DNA from: JAWWBL01 sp033720975
GTDB taxonomy: Bacteria; Actinomycetota; Acidimicrobiia; Spongiisociales; ZC4RG35
Direction of reading: 5' to 3'
NCBI GenBank assembly: GCA_033720975.1
Contig: JAWWBL010000012.1
Span: 1-28,417 of the forward strand
Length of the DNA stretch: 28,417 nucleotides
Part shown: piece after piece, positions 14,223 to 22,377 of the stretch
Numbering within the stretch: position 1 is the stretch's first letter
Layout of the letters: each line of letters opens with the position of its first letter
Program-made: the position numbers and the translations under genes
The notes under the pieces: generated by a model
What the model was told of the DNA's origin: nothing
Seen by the model: the letters and a program-made list of their open reading frames with translations, nothing else
Databases searched by the model: none

Positions 14223-15037
14223 CCGAGCCAGGTTAAAGCACCGCGCGCGTCTGCCTCAGGCTCCGGGTACCGCCAATGGTCGACGACGCGGCCATGACGA
14301 TCGAGGAGCATCACGATGTCTCCGTCGTTGTTCCATACCGGCGAGTCTCCCGGATCCCAGCCCCGATCGGCGCTGGTAACCGTGATGCTCGCTCCTGCAT
14401 CGAGGATCGACCCGCCCTGGAAGGTGAATCGGTGCCTGGAGGATTCGTCTCGCAAGACCCAGCCGCCGATGTTCACTTTCACACCACTCGGGTTGTGCAG
14501 CGTCACTGTCTCGGCCCCCAGGTTCTCCTCATCGCGCCCCGGCGGGTCCACAGTCGCATCGCTGATGACGATTTGCGGCAGCGGCCCGGACGAGCAGGAG
14601 CCCGGGGCCCACAAACCCAGTTTCGCAGTGGCGGCATCGCGTTCGGCTTCGAGAAATTCGGCGCTGCTCGGGGTCGTGACGATGGCCAGCCCGAGGCGAA
14701 CCATCTCGAGGTTGATGTTGCGCCCACTCTCACTGACGAACGCAAGGGTGCGCTCGAACTGGTCGGTGCCCAATACCTCGAGGCGGACGGCGCGGTCCTC
14801 CACGGCTCCTTTCAGCTCGTCGGTGGCTTCGTCCCCGGAGCACTCGTCGCCCTCGGGTGCGTTGATCCCAGCGAGCCGCACATCGATCTCGCCTTCCCCC
14901 GTAGCGACGACGATGGTGTCGCCATCGAGGACTCGGGTCACCTTCGCGTCTACCAGCGCTGCTGTCGTCGATGTCTCGGAAGGAGCAGCGACGCAAGCCG
15001 TTAGAGCCAGGATGGATGCCCAAAGGGCGCGGCTCAG
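14219..15037 (-). CDS. Lipoprotein with thermonuclease (SNase) and lamin-tail domains; probable CTG start
   Basis: The 272-residue protein is predicted to start at CTG 15037. The first 15 codons give a lipoprotein signal: SR, a hydrophobic stretch, then the lipobox LTAC (C15). The SNase domain follows (about 30-130): VLDGDTI, VRLAGINAPE (R54, E62) and QFERTLAFV (R96), matching the three catalytic residues of staphylococcal nuclease, although the usual DTPE is NAPE. The C-terminal half (about 137-272) is a lamin-tail-like beta sandwich with TVTLHNPSGVKVNIGGWVLR. The next in-frame start, GTG at 14941, would remove the whole signal and begin almost inside the nuclease core. The CTG overlaps the preceding TGA as CTGA and has GGGAG 5 nt upstream. 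The likely role is surface DNA/RNA degradation for nutrients. Confidence 0.78.
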   Translation of the reverse strand: MSRALWASILALTACVAAPSETSTTAALVDAKVTRVLDGDTIVVATGEGEIDVRLAGINAPEGDECSGDEATDELKGAVEDRAVRLEVLGTDQFERTLAFVSESGRNINLEMVRLGLAIVTTPSSAEFLEAERDAATAKLGLWAPGSCSSGPLPQIVISDATVDPPGRDEENLGAETVTLHNPSGVKVNIGGWVLRDESSRHRFTFQGGSILDAGASITVTSADRGWDPGDSPVWNNDGDIVMLLDRHGRVVDHWRYPEPEADARGALTWLG

Positions 15038-15375
15038 CCTTGCTCCCGGAGGGCGCGCAACTCCTCTTTCTCAGCCTTTCGCCTGCGACGGCGTCGTCTG
15101 GCTATGGCGCCTATGGATTGGGTGAGGATCACCGAGGCGAACACTGCCACGGCGACGGCTATCGAAAGCGGGAACTCCCCGGACCAGCCTAGAAAGCGGA
15201 TGAACACCGGGTGGCTGTTCTGCACGGCGAACACGATCACCCCGGCAAGGAGGATCGACCCGAACAGGAATCCCCAAGGTATCCCCTCCCTGTCGCGGGC
15301 CGCCGGTGGCGGGCCAGGGGCTTCTTCGGCGGGTGGCTGAGACTCGGGCTCGACTGGCTCCATCGGGTCCGTCAT
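15034..15375 (-). CDS. LapA-domain (DUF1049) small membrane protein
   Basis: The 113-residue protein has an acidic Pro/Glu-rich N-terminus (1-30), TM1 (about 34-52) running into the family motif VQNSHPV, a short loop with FLGW, TM2 (about 69-90), then a strongly basic tail (RRRRRRRK) with a short charged helix. This is the LapA/YciS layout; relatives in enterobacteria help assemble lipopolysaccharide, but in an actinomycete-like host the role is unknown. The frame is open to 15444, but the ATG at 15375 is preferred: it avoids overlapping the transporter, and a TAAGGT -10 box ends 7 nt upstream. Its stop overlaps the CTG of the nuclease lipoprotein (CTGA). Confidence 0.8.
   Translation of the reverse strand: MTDPMEPVEPESQPPAEEAPGPPPAARDREGIPWGFLFGSILLAGVIVFAVQNSHPVFIRFLGWSGEFPLSIAVAVAVFASVILTQSIGAIARRRRRRRKAEKEELRALREQG
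15043..15047 (-). promoter_or_regulatory. Shine-Dalgarno GGGAG supporting a CTG start
   Basis: GGGAG on the minus strand ends 5 nt before the CTG at 15037, inside the 3' end of the LapA-like gene. No ATG, GTG or TTG lies in frame between the upstream stop (15073-15071) and the signal peptide. Confidence 0.5.
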
Positions 15376-15385
15376 AGCCGCGACC

Positions 15386-16720
<1,335 letters not shown>

Positions 16721-16728
16721 GTTGCCCA

Positions 16729-16734
16729 AAATTA
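16729..16734 (-). promoter_or_regulatory. -10 element TAATTT of the UMF1 transporter
   Basis: TAATTT on the minus strand ends 8 nt before the GTG at 16720. It would lie inside the coding sequence if the alternative GTG at 16747 were the start, so it supports 16720. Confidence 0.5.
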
Positions 16735-16738
16735 GACA

Positions 16739-16744
16739 TAGGCT
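16739..16744 (+). promoter_or_regulatory. -10 element TAGGCT of the sugar dehydrogenase gene
   Basis: TAGGCT ends 8 nt before the GTG at 16753, and is 4 nt from the opposing -10 box of the transporter. No Shine-Dalgarno sequence is present. Confidence 0.5.
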
Positions 16745-16752
16745 CACTCACC

Positions 16753-17952
16753 GTGCATCGCGCACTGACTGCCGTTTGCCTGCTCGTGGCCGCTTGCTCT
16801 CCGTCGGGCAGCCTCCCCACCGTGCCGGCGGAGCCCACTACCTCATCCACGGCCTTTGTGACCACCGAGCCCACGATGACATCGACCACCTCTACGGCAC
16901 CGACGACGACAACCGTTCCAACCACCACCACGACTACTCTGCCTGCCCTCGAGGCGCTTGCCTATGAGGAAATTGCGCCGATGCCATTCCCGATTCAGCT
17001 CACCGCGCTACCGGGCAGCCCTCTTTCCTACGTCGCCACCAAGGACGGGAGGGTTTGGGTCTTCGATGGGTCCGAGGTACTACCGGACGCCGTCCTCGAC
17101 ATTCGCGACCAGGTCCTCAACCAAGGGGAGCGAGGGCTGCTCTCGATCGCCCTTCACCCTGAGGACGAGACGCGTTTCTATGCCCACTACACCGCAAACG
17201 ACGGTGACACGGTTGTGTCCGAGTTCTCTTTCACGGCCGACGGCGTTATCGACCCGGCCTCGGAGCGGATCCTGCTGCGGCTCAACCAGCCCGCCTCCAA
17301 TCACAACGGGGGGATGATCCAATTCGGTCCGCAGGGATCGCTCTTCGTCGGTCTTGGCGACGGGGGAGGGTCCAACGATCGATTCGGCAATGGTCAGAAC
17401 ACCGACACATTGCTCGGCGGCCTGGTGGAGATATCTGTGGAAGGGGACCCCTCGCCGCGTCTCTACTCGCATGGTCTCAGAAATCCGTGGAGATTCTGGA
17501 TCGAGGAGGGGGTCATCTACGTGGCGGACGTGGGGCAGAACCGTTATGAGGAGGTCACGGTCACCTCGATGGTGCCCGGCATCAACTTCGGCTGGCCGAT
17601 CACGGAGGGTCAGCATTGTTTCCGCCCCTCATCCGGGTGTGACACCGAGGGGCTCACCCTCCCTCAACTCGAGGTTTCTCACGGAGACGGCGGGACATGC
17701 TCGATCACGGGCGGAGTGGTCTATCGGGGGCGGGAGATTCCCGAACTGGCTGGCCACTACTTCTACTCGGACTACTGCGGCGGGTATCTGCGCAGCTTCG
17801 TCTTTGCAGGTGGAGAGATAATCGATGAGGCCGACTGGACGGCCGAAGTCGGGATCCCGGGCAGGATCGCCGGCTTCGGGGTCGATGGCGCAGGTGAGAT
17901 GTACGTGATGACCACGACCCACCTCCTCAGGGTCGCCCCGGTGCGCGACTGA
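16753..17952 (+). CDS. PQQ-dependent sugar dehydrogenase-family lipoprotein (GSDH/YliI type)
   Basis: The 399-residue secreted protein has a signal peptide ending in the lipobox VAAC (C15). A Thr/Ser/Pro-rich linker follows (about 22-64) with long threonine runs, then a six-bladed beta-propeller. Propeller marks are GERGLLSIALHP, the catalytic-type histidine in SNHNGGMIQFGPQGSLFVG (H184), GLGDGGGSND, GLRNPWRFWI and VADVGQNRYEEV. Family members oxidise aldoses at the cell surface using PQQ. Four cysteines in the C-half (in HCFRPSSGCD, GTCSITGG and SDYCGGY) could form disulfides, fitting export. The start is GTG with a TAGGCT -10 box 8 nt upstream. PQQ synthesis genes are not in the window, so activity depends on PQQ from elsewhere. 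Confidence 0.87.
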   Translation: MHRALTAVCLLVAACSPSGSLPTVPAEPTTSSTAFVTTEPTMTSTTSTAPTTTTVPTTTTTTLPALEALAYEEIAPMPFPIQLTALPGSPLSYVATKDGRVWVFDGSEVLPDAVLDIRDQVLNQGERGLLSIALHPEDETRFYAHYTANDGDTVVSEFSFTADGVIDPASERILLRLNQPASNHNGGMIQFGPQGSLFVGLGDGGGSNDRFGNGQNTDTLLGGLVEISVEGDPSPRLYSHGLRNPWRFWIEEGVIYVADVGQNRYEEVTVTSMVPGINFGWPITEGQHCFRPSSGCDTEGLTLPQLEVSHGDGGTCSITGGVVYRGREIPELAGHYFYSDYCGGYLRSFVFAGGEIIDEADWTAEVGIPGRIAGFGVDGAGEMYVMTTTHLLRVAPVRD

Positions 17953-17963
17953 CTCACACGCAA

Positions 17964-17969
17964 TATCCT
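17964..17969 (+). promoter_or_regulatory. -10 element TATCCT of the HIT gene
   Basis: TATCCT ends 6 nt before the ATG at 17976, in the 23-nt gap after the sugar dehydrogenase. This is the short end of the spacing range seen here. Confidence 0.4.
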
Positions 17970-17975
17970 CGCCAT

Positions 17976-18398
17976 ATGGCGACGATCTTCACGAGGATCA
18001 TCGAGGGAGAGCTTCCCGGCACTTTCGTCTGGCGCGACGAGGAGTGTGTGGCCTTCATGTCGATCAACCCCCTCCGAGCGGGTCACACACTGGTCGTCCC
18101 GAGGCTGGAGATCGATCATTGGCTCGATTGCCCTCATGACCTGCGGGATCACCTGTTTGGAGTCGCCCAGGCCATCGGCAACGCCCTTCAGAGCGTGTAT
18201 GCCCCTCTCAAAGTCGGGCTAATGATCGCGGGGCTCGAGGTTCCCCACCTTCACCTCCACGTGGTTCCCATCGACACGGTCCACGACCTCGATTTCGCCA
18301 ATGCTGCAGCATCAGTCGATTCCGGCAGCCTCGAAGAGGAGGCGTCTTCGATCCGGGGTGCGCTGATCGAGGCCGGCGAGCCTGGAGTCTCGGACTAG
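17976..18398 (+). CDS. HIT-family nucleotide hydrolase/transferase
   Basis: This 140-residue protein has the histidine triad VPHLHLHVVP (H91, H93, H95) after a typical HIT core: FTRIIEGELPG, then FMSINPLRAGHTLVVPR. The fourth histidine expected earlier in the family may be H37 in AGHT. Such proteins hydrolyse AMP-linked amides (Hint-type) or act on dinucleoside polyphosphates; the short length and VPHLHLHVVP fit the Hint branch. It is cytoplasmic, with no signal. It probably shares at most read-through with the sugar dehydrogenase, having its own -10 box. Its stop overlaps that of the convergent mannosylglycerate synthase (CTAG). Confidence 0.92.
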   Translation: MATIFTRIIEGELPGTFVWRDEECVAFMSINPLRAGHTLVVPRLEIDHWLDCPHDLRDHLFGVAQAIGNALQSVYAPLKVGLMIAGLEVPHLHLHVVPIDTVHDLDFANAAASVDSGSLEEEASSIRGALIEAGEPGVSD

Positions 18399-19534
18399 CC
18401 GGCCGTCGACTCGTAGAGCCGGATCGTTCCTTCGAGGTACTCGATGGCACGGTCATATCCGAGCGGTACCTGATGGTGGGTGTAGGCCACCACGCGGTGG
18501 AGCCAGAGCCGGAAGGCCAGATCACGCCATCCTTTGCTGCCGAGATCGAAGCTGTCGAGAAGGTGGCGTAACGCCCTCCCCCAGAGCGCCTCGTCCAAGA
18601 AGCCGTGGGCGGGCTCACTGCCATCGATGTCCAAGAGGTCCGCAACCTCTCCGGGCAGATTGGCCGCCAGCGCCCGCTCCTCTGTGGTCATCGGCGCGGT
18701 GAGGAGAGGGAGTGTCGAGGCCATGTCGTAGGCCACCACTTGTTTCAGATCGCGGGGCACCGGTCCCGGCGGGTCTCGGTCGAACCGCAGCTGATCCGGG
18801 GGAGAGGGTCGGCCCTTCAGTGACCGGGCGGCGTCGAGACACTCCACCAACATGTCCCTCAGCTCATCGAGAGACCCATAGAGGGCATGGCGTTTGCCGT
18901 CAGCGACGTGATGCTCGAACAACGGCACACCGATCGTCGTAGTGGCGTGGGTGAGGATCGTGTCGATGCCCCAGTCCGAGCGGTCGCTCACGAACGTGTC
19001 TGCGGCGAGAGACTCGATCACCGGGCGGGTCAACATCATCTCGCCGCCGAGGGGTTGTCCCAGCCGGGGCAAGACCGTGCCGGGGAACAGGATCGCCAGC
19101 GAGGGCCGGGTGATCATCCAGGTGATCATGGCGTCGGTCGCCGCACGCGGAAAGCGATGACGCACCACTCCGAACCCACGATCGGCCGCGGCCTCGGCTC
19201 CGTCGATCCAGCTGGCGTCGAAGTTGAGGATGTCGGCGTCGTAGAAGTGGAGTCGATCCACGCCGGATTCGGCTGCTGCGCGTATTCCGGTGTTCATGCC
19301 GTCCCCCTTCCCGGCCCGGTATCGGCCGATCCTCTGTTGCATCATCACGACGACAGGCTTCGACTCGGACTTCCATATCTCCTCCGCGACCCCGAACACG
19401 TCCTCGGCAAAGTCTCCTTCGCCGGCGGCAATAGCCCAGACCTGTCTCACGGCGCGGTGTCTCGCCGCAGTTCGGAGGTTGGCCCCCACCACGTTGATGT
19501 CCTCGTCCTTGAACGGAAAGGCGACGACGGTCAT
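18395..19534 (-). CDS. mgs: Mannosylglycerate synthase (GT78)
   Basis: The 379-residue glycosyltransferase strongly resembles Rhodothermus marinus mannosylglycerate synthase, which makes the compatible solute 2-O-mannosylglycerate in one step from GDP-mannose and D-glycerate. Shared blocks are VVAFPFKDED at the start, AGKGDGMNTG (74-83), the metal-binding DAD in HFYDADI (99-101), VRHRFPRAATDAMITWMITR, QPLGGE, RSDWGIDT, and KRHALYGSLDELRDMLVEC, whose H216 matches the metal-binding histidine region. The frame is open to a GTG at 19561, with another GTG at 19555, but ATG 19534 matches the family's N-terminus. A weak TAGACC box 6 nt before 19555 leaves that start possible. A one-step enzyme needs no separate phosphatase, and none is seen. 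It is divergent from the HerA operon. Confidence 0.88.
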   Translation of the reverse strand: MTVVAFPFKDEDINVVGANLRTAARHRAVRQVWAIAAGEGDFAEDVFGVAEEIWKSESKPVVVMMQQRIGRYRAGKGDGMNTGIRAAAESGVDRLHFYDADILNFDASWIDGAEAAADRGFGVVRHRFPRAATDAMITWMITRPSLAILFPGTVLPRLGQPLGGEMMLTRPVIESLAADTFVSDRSDWGIDTILTHATTTIGVPLFEHHVADGKRHALYGSLDELRDMLVECLDAARSLKGRPSPPDQLRFDRDPPGPVPRDLKQVVAYDMASTLPLLTAPMTTEERALAANLPGEVADLLDIDGSEPAHGFLDEALWGRALRHLLDSFDLGSKGWRDLAFRLWLHRVVAYTHHQVPLGYDRAIEYLEGTIRLYESTAG

Positions 19535-19565
19535 GGGGTGTGCGAGATCTGTCACAGGCACGGTC

Positions 19566-19571
19566 TACTCT
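19566..19571 (+). promoter_or_regulatory. -10 element TACTCT of the HerA-SbcDC-NurA operon
   Basis: TACTCT ends 8 nt before the ATG at 19580. Its TA is shared with a weak opposing TAGACC (19567-19562) facing the mannosylglycerate synthase. Confidence 0.5.
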
Positions 19572-19579
19572 CGCTGATC

Positions 19580-21250
19580 ATGGAGGAAATGGTCGGTCGG
19601 GTCATAGGAACCCGAGATTCGACACCACTCGAGTTCTGGGTCGGAGTGGCCGAGGGTGAATTCATGCAGCTCGACGACGTCGTTGCTCTCGAGCGTGTGC
19701 TGCCCACCGGAGAGGTGGTGCGGCTGTACGGGACGGTGGGCCAGGTGGTCGCCCGCCATGAAGGTGCCCGCTTCGACTCCGACGTGTTCTTGATCGAAGA
19801 CGGCATTCTGCCCGCGGAGGTGACCGAGACCGCACAGGTGACCGCGACAAGGTTCGAGCCCGAGGTTTTCGTGCCACCGCGACCGGGCCAACCCGTTCGC
19901 ATCGCACGGGATGACGAGAGGGAGCGAGCCCTCTTCTTCGACCGGATGGAGCGTCGCTTCCCTGTGGGTCTCTCCCGCACCGGTGAGCCGCTGTGGGTCA
20001 ACTTCGACTTCATCAATGGGGAGCGGGGGGCGCACGTCAACATCTCCGGCATCTCGGGTGTGGCAACCAAGACCAGCTACGCCACCTTCCTGCTTCATGC
20101 CTTGTTCACGTCCGGGGTCCTTGGGAAGGCCGCGATCAACACCAAGGCCCTCGTCTTCAACGTGAAGGGCGAAGACCTTCTCCACCTCGACAGGGTGAAC
20201 TCCCGGCTCGACGACGAAGAGCGGGTGAGATACAGCCACCTCGGATTGCCGTCGACGCCGTTCGAGTCGGTCGGCCTGTTTGCCCCTCCTCGCATCGACG
20301 ATTCCATGGCCACGGCAGATGTGGCGTCCCGCTCCGATGCGACTTCGTTTTTCTGGACTATCCACGAGTTCTGCGACACCGACCTCCTGCCCTTCCTCTT
20401 CGCCGACGCCGAAGACGACCGTGCCATGTACACCACTGTCGTCTACAACGTCATGGCCCAGCTGCGAAAGGCGGAGGGCACGTCGAGCGGCGCGGCGGTC
20501 ATCGACGGGGTCAAGGTGCGAACCTTCCGCGAGTTGGCCGACCTGATAACCGATAGGGTGCAGTCCGACGAGCACCGCCACTCTTGGGCCGGGCCTGCAA
20601 TCGGCACCGGGACGATCAACGCCTTCGTGCGACGGCTCCAGGGCTCGGTCAGGCACATTGGAAGACTCATCCGGTCCGACGTCCCTGACCCGGAACGCCA
20701 CCGCGTGGACCTGGACGCCAACCAGGTCACTGTCGTGGATCTCCACAACCTCAACGACCGCGCCAAGCGGTTCGTCGTCGGCGTCACCCTGAAGCGCGCC
20801 TTCGAGGCTAAAGAGCGAGCAGGCCAGTCCGACGAGCTTTTGCTCGTGGTCCTCGACGAGTTGAACAAATATGCGCCCAGGGAGGGCACCAGCCCCATCA
20901 AGGAAGTCCTCCTCGACGTGGCCGAGAGGGGGCGGTCACTGGGGATCATCCTGATCGGCGCCCAACAGACAGCGTCTGAGATCGAACGCAGGATCATCGC
21001 CAACTCGTCGATCCGCGTAGTCGGGCGTCTCGACTCCTCCGAGGCCGCCAGGGAGGAGTACGGGTTCCTCCCCGGTGTCCATCGGCAGAGGGCGACCATC
21101 ATCAAGCCGGGGACGATGATCGTCAGCCAGCCCGAGTTGCCGGTCCCTCTCGTCCTCGAGTTCCCGTTCCCGGCGTGGGCCACCAGGGCCTCCGAGGCCG
21201 TGGTGCCCGGCGACGAGCGCGTGCCTGAGGATCCGTTCGAGGGTTTGTGA
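19580..21250 (+). CDS. HerA-like DNA-translocating ATPase with variant P-loop
   Basis: The 556-residue protein has a HAS-like beta-barrel N-terminus (about 1-100) and a FtsK/HerA ATPase domain. Walker B is LLLVVLDELNKYAP (D426, E427). It is followed by DVAERGRSLGIILIGAQQ (sensor glutamine) and IIANSSIRVVGRLDSSEAA, with R483 as a candidate arginine finger. The P-loop reads GISGVATKTS (157-166): K164 and T165 are kept, but the glycine before the lysine is Thr and the loop is one residue longer than GxxGxGKT. The family pumps duplex DNA to the NurA nuclease. The frame is open 231 codons further upstream, but this would run through the mannosylglycerate synthase; ATG 19580 has a -10 box 8 nt upstream. 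It is coupled to sbcD by TGATG. Confidence 0.83.
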   Translation: MEEMVGRVIGTRDSTPLEFWVGVAEGEFMQLDDVVALERVLPTGEVVRLYGTVGQVVARHEGARFDSDVFLIEDGILPAEVTETAQVTATRFEPEVFVPPRPGQPVRIARDDERERALFFDRMERRFPVGLSRTGEPLWVNFDFINGERGAHVNISGISGVATKTSYATFLLHALFTSGVLGKAAINTKALVFNVKGEDLLHLDRVNSRLDDEERVRYSHLGLPSTPFESVGLFAPPRIDDSMATADVASRSDATSFFWTIHEFCDTDLLPFLFADAEDDRAMYTTVVYNVMAQLRKAEGTSSGAAVIDGVKVRTFRELADLITDRVQSDEHRHSWAGPAIGTGTINAFVRRLQGSVRHIGRLIRSDVPDPERHRVDLDANQVTVVDLHNLNDRAKRFVVGVTLKRAFEAKERAGQSDELLLVVLDELNKYAPREGTSPIKEVLLDVAERGRSLGIILIGAQQTASEIERRIIANSSIRVVGRLDSSEAAREEYGFLPGVHRQRATIIKPGTMIVSQPELPVPLVLEFPFPAWATRASEAVVPGDERVPEDPFEGL

Positions 21251-22377
21251 TGGTCAGGATCCTTCACACCTCTGACTGGCACATCGGGAGGAGGATCGGT
21301 GGGCGGGATCGCTCCGACGAGCACCGGACGGTCCTGGCCGAGATAACCGGTATCGCAGACGCCAACTCGGTTGACCTGATACTGGTCGCGGGCGACGTCT
21401 TCGATTCCTCAGCGCCCTCCCCTCAGGCCGAGGAGATCGCGTGGAGCGCTTTGCTGGCGATGGCGGAGGTAGCTCCCGTACTCGTTGTCGGGGGTAATCA
21501 TGACAACGAGAGGCGTCTCGACGCGGTTGCACCGCTGCTTGCCATGGGAAGGATCACCACGGTCGGCGCCCCACGAGCACCCGGCGACGGAGGCCTGGTG
21601 CACATAGAGGACCTCGGCACCAAAGTGGCAATGCTCCCTTTCGTCTCACAGCGCGGGATCGTCAAAGCTGCCCAGATCATGTCGGAGGACCCTGATCGGC
21701 ACGCCGGCGACTACGCCCAGCGTCTCCGCGCGGTCATAGAGGCACTTACGCGTGAAATGACCGACGAAACGGTGAACGTGCTGATGTCACACCTGACGGT
21801 CTATGGCGCCCTCGCGGGAGGAGGCGAACGCACCGCTCACATCTTTGGCTACGCAATACCGGCGAGCCTGTTCCCCGGGGGCCTCTCCTATGTGGCGCTG
21901 GGTCATCTCCATCGCCAGCAGAAGATGCCACACGCCGCGTCCGTGTGGTATTCGGGGTCGCCTCTCCAACTCGACTTCGGAGAGGTCGCCGACCGCAAGG
22001 GGGTGTTGGTCGTCGAGGCCGCTCCCGGTCTGCCGTCCTCGGTGACATCGGTACCTCTCTCGTCCGGGACACGCCTGGCCACGTTGCGGGGCACCCTTGC
22101 AGAGGTGCTGGAGAGGGCAGACGAAGTCGAAGGTGCCTTTGTGAAGGTGGAGCTCGAGGAGAAGGCGCGTGTAGGCCTGGCCGACGAAGTCCGTGCGGCC
22201 ATTCCCGGTGTTGTCGACGTGGTCCTCCAGGGCCACCAGCCACCCGAGAAGACGCTGGTGCAACGGCAGTCTCTCGATCCCATTGAGGCGTTTGGCCGCT
22301 ACCTGTCGGATCGGGGAACGGAGGATCCCAGGTTGGAGACCCTTTTTGCAGAGCTTCTCGAGGAGGCGACAACGTGA
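21250..22377 (+). CDS. sbcD: SbcD/Mre11-type DNA exonuclease subunit
   Basis: The 375-residue calcineurin-like phosphoesterase has all five metal motifs: DWHIG (D9, H11), AGDVFD (D49), GGNHDN (N83, H84), MSHL (H181) and GHLH (H219, H221). It pairs with the SbcC ATPase to cut blocked or hairpin DNA ends. The C-terminal capping domain runs from about residue 250, with VVDVVLQG near 320. It shares one base with the HerA stop (TGATG; a GTG one codon earlier is possible) and four bases with sbcC (GTGA). Position between a HerA-like ATPase and SbcC points to concerted end processing. Confidence 0.95.
   Translation: MVRILHTSDWHIGRRIGGRDRSDEHRTVLAEITGIADANSVDLILVAGDVFDSSAPSPQAEEIAWSALLAMAEVAPVLVVGGNHDNERRLDAVAPLLAMGRITTVGAPRAPGDGGLVHIEDLGTKVAMLPFVSQRGIVKAAQIMSEDPDRHAGDYAQRLRAVIEALTREMTDETVNVLMSHLTVYGALAGGGERTAHIFGYAIPASLFPGGLSYVALGHLHRQQKMPHAASVWYSGSPLQLDFGEVADRKGVLVVEAAPGLPSSVTSVPLSSGTRLATLRGTLAEVLERADEVEGAFVKVELEEKARVGLADEVRAAIPGVVDVVLQGHQPPEKTLVQRQSLDPIEAFGRYLSDRGTEDPRLETLFAELLEEATT

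Noticed and set aside
16840..16945. Short tandem-like ACC/ACG repeats
   Set aside because: They encode the Thr/Ser/Pro-rich linker of the exported sugar dehydrogenase. Codons vary, and there is no sign of a mobile or regulatory repeat.
18887..19579. In-frame upstream extension of the HerA-like gene by 231 codons
   Set aside because: It runs antisense through the mannosylglycerate synthase, has no domain sense, and ATG 19580 has a well-placed -10 box and a normal HerA N-terminus.
19565..20746. Minus-strand open frame (393 codons) opposite the HerA-like gene
   Set aside because: Low-complexity Val/Glu/His/Asp-rich translation typical of an antisense shadow of a GC-rich gene.
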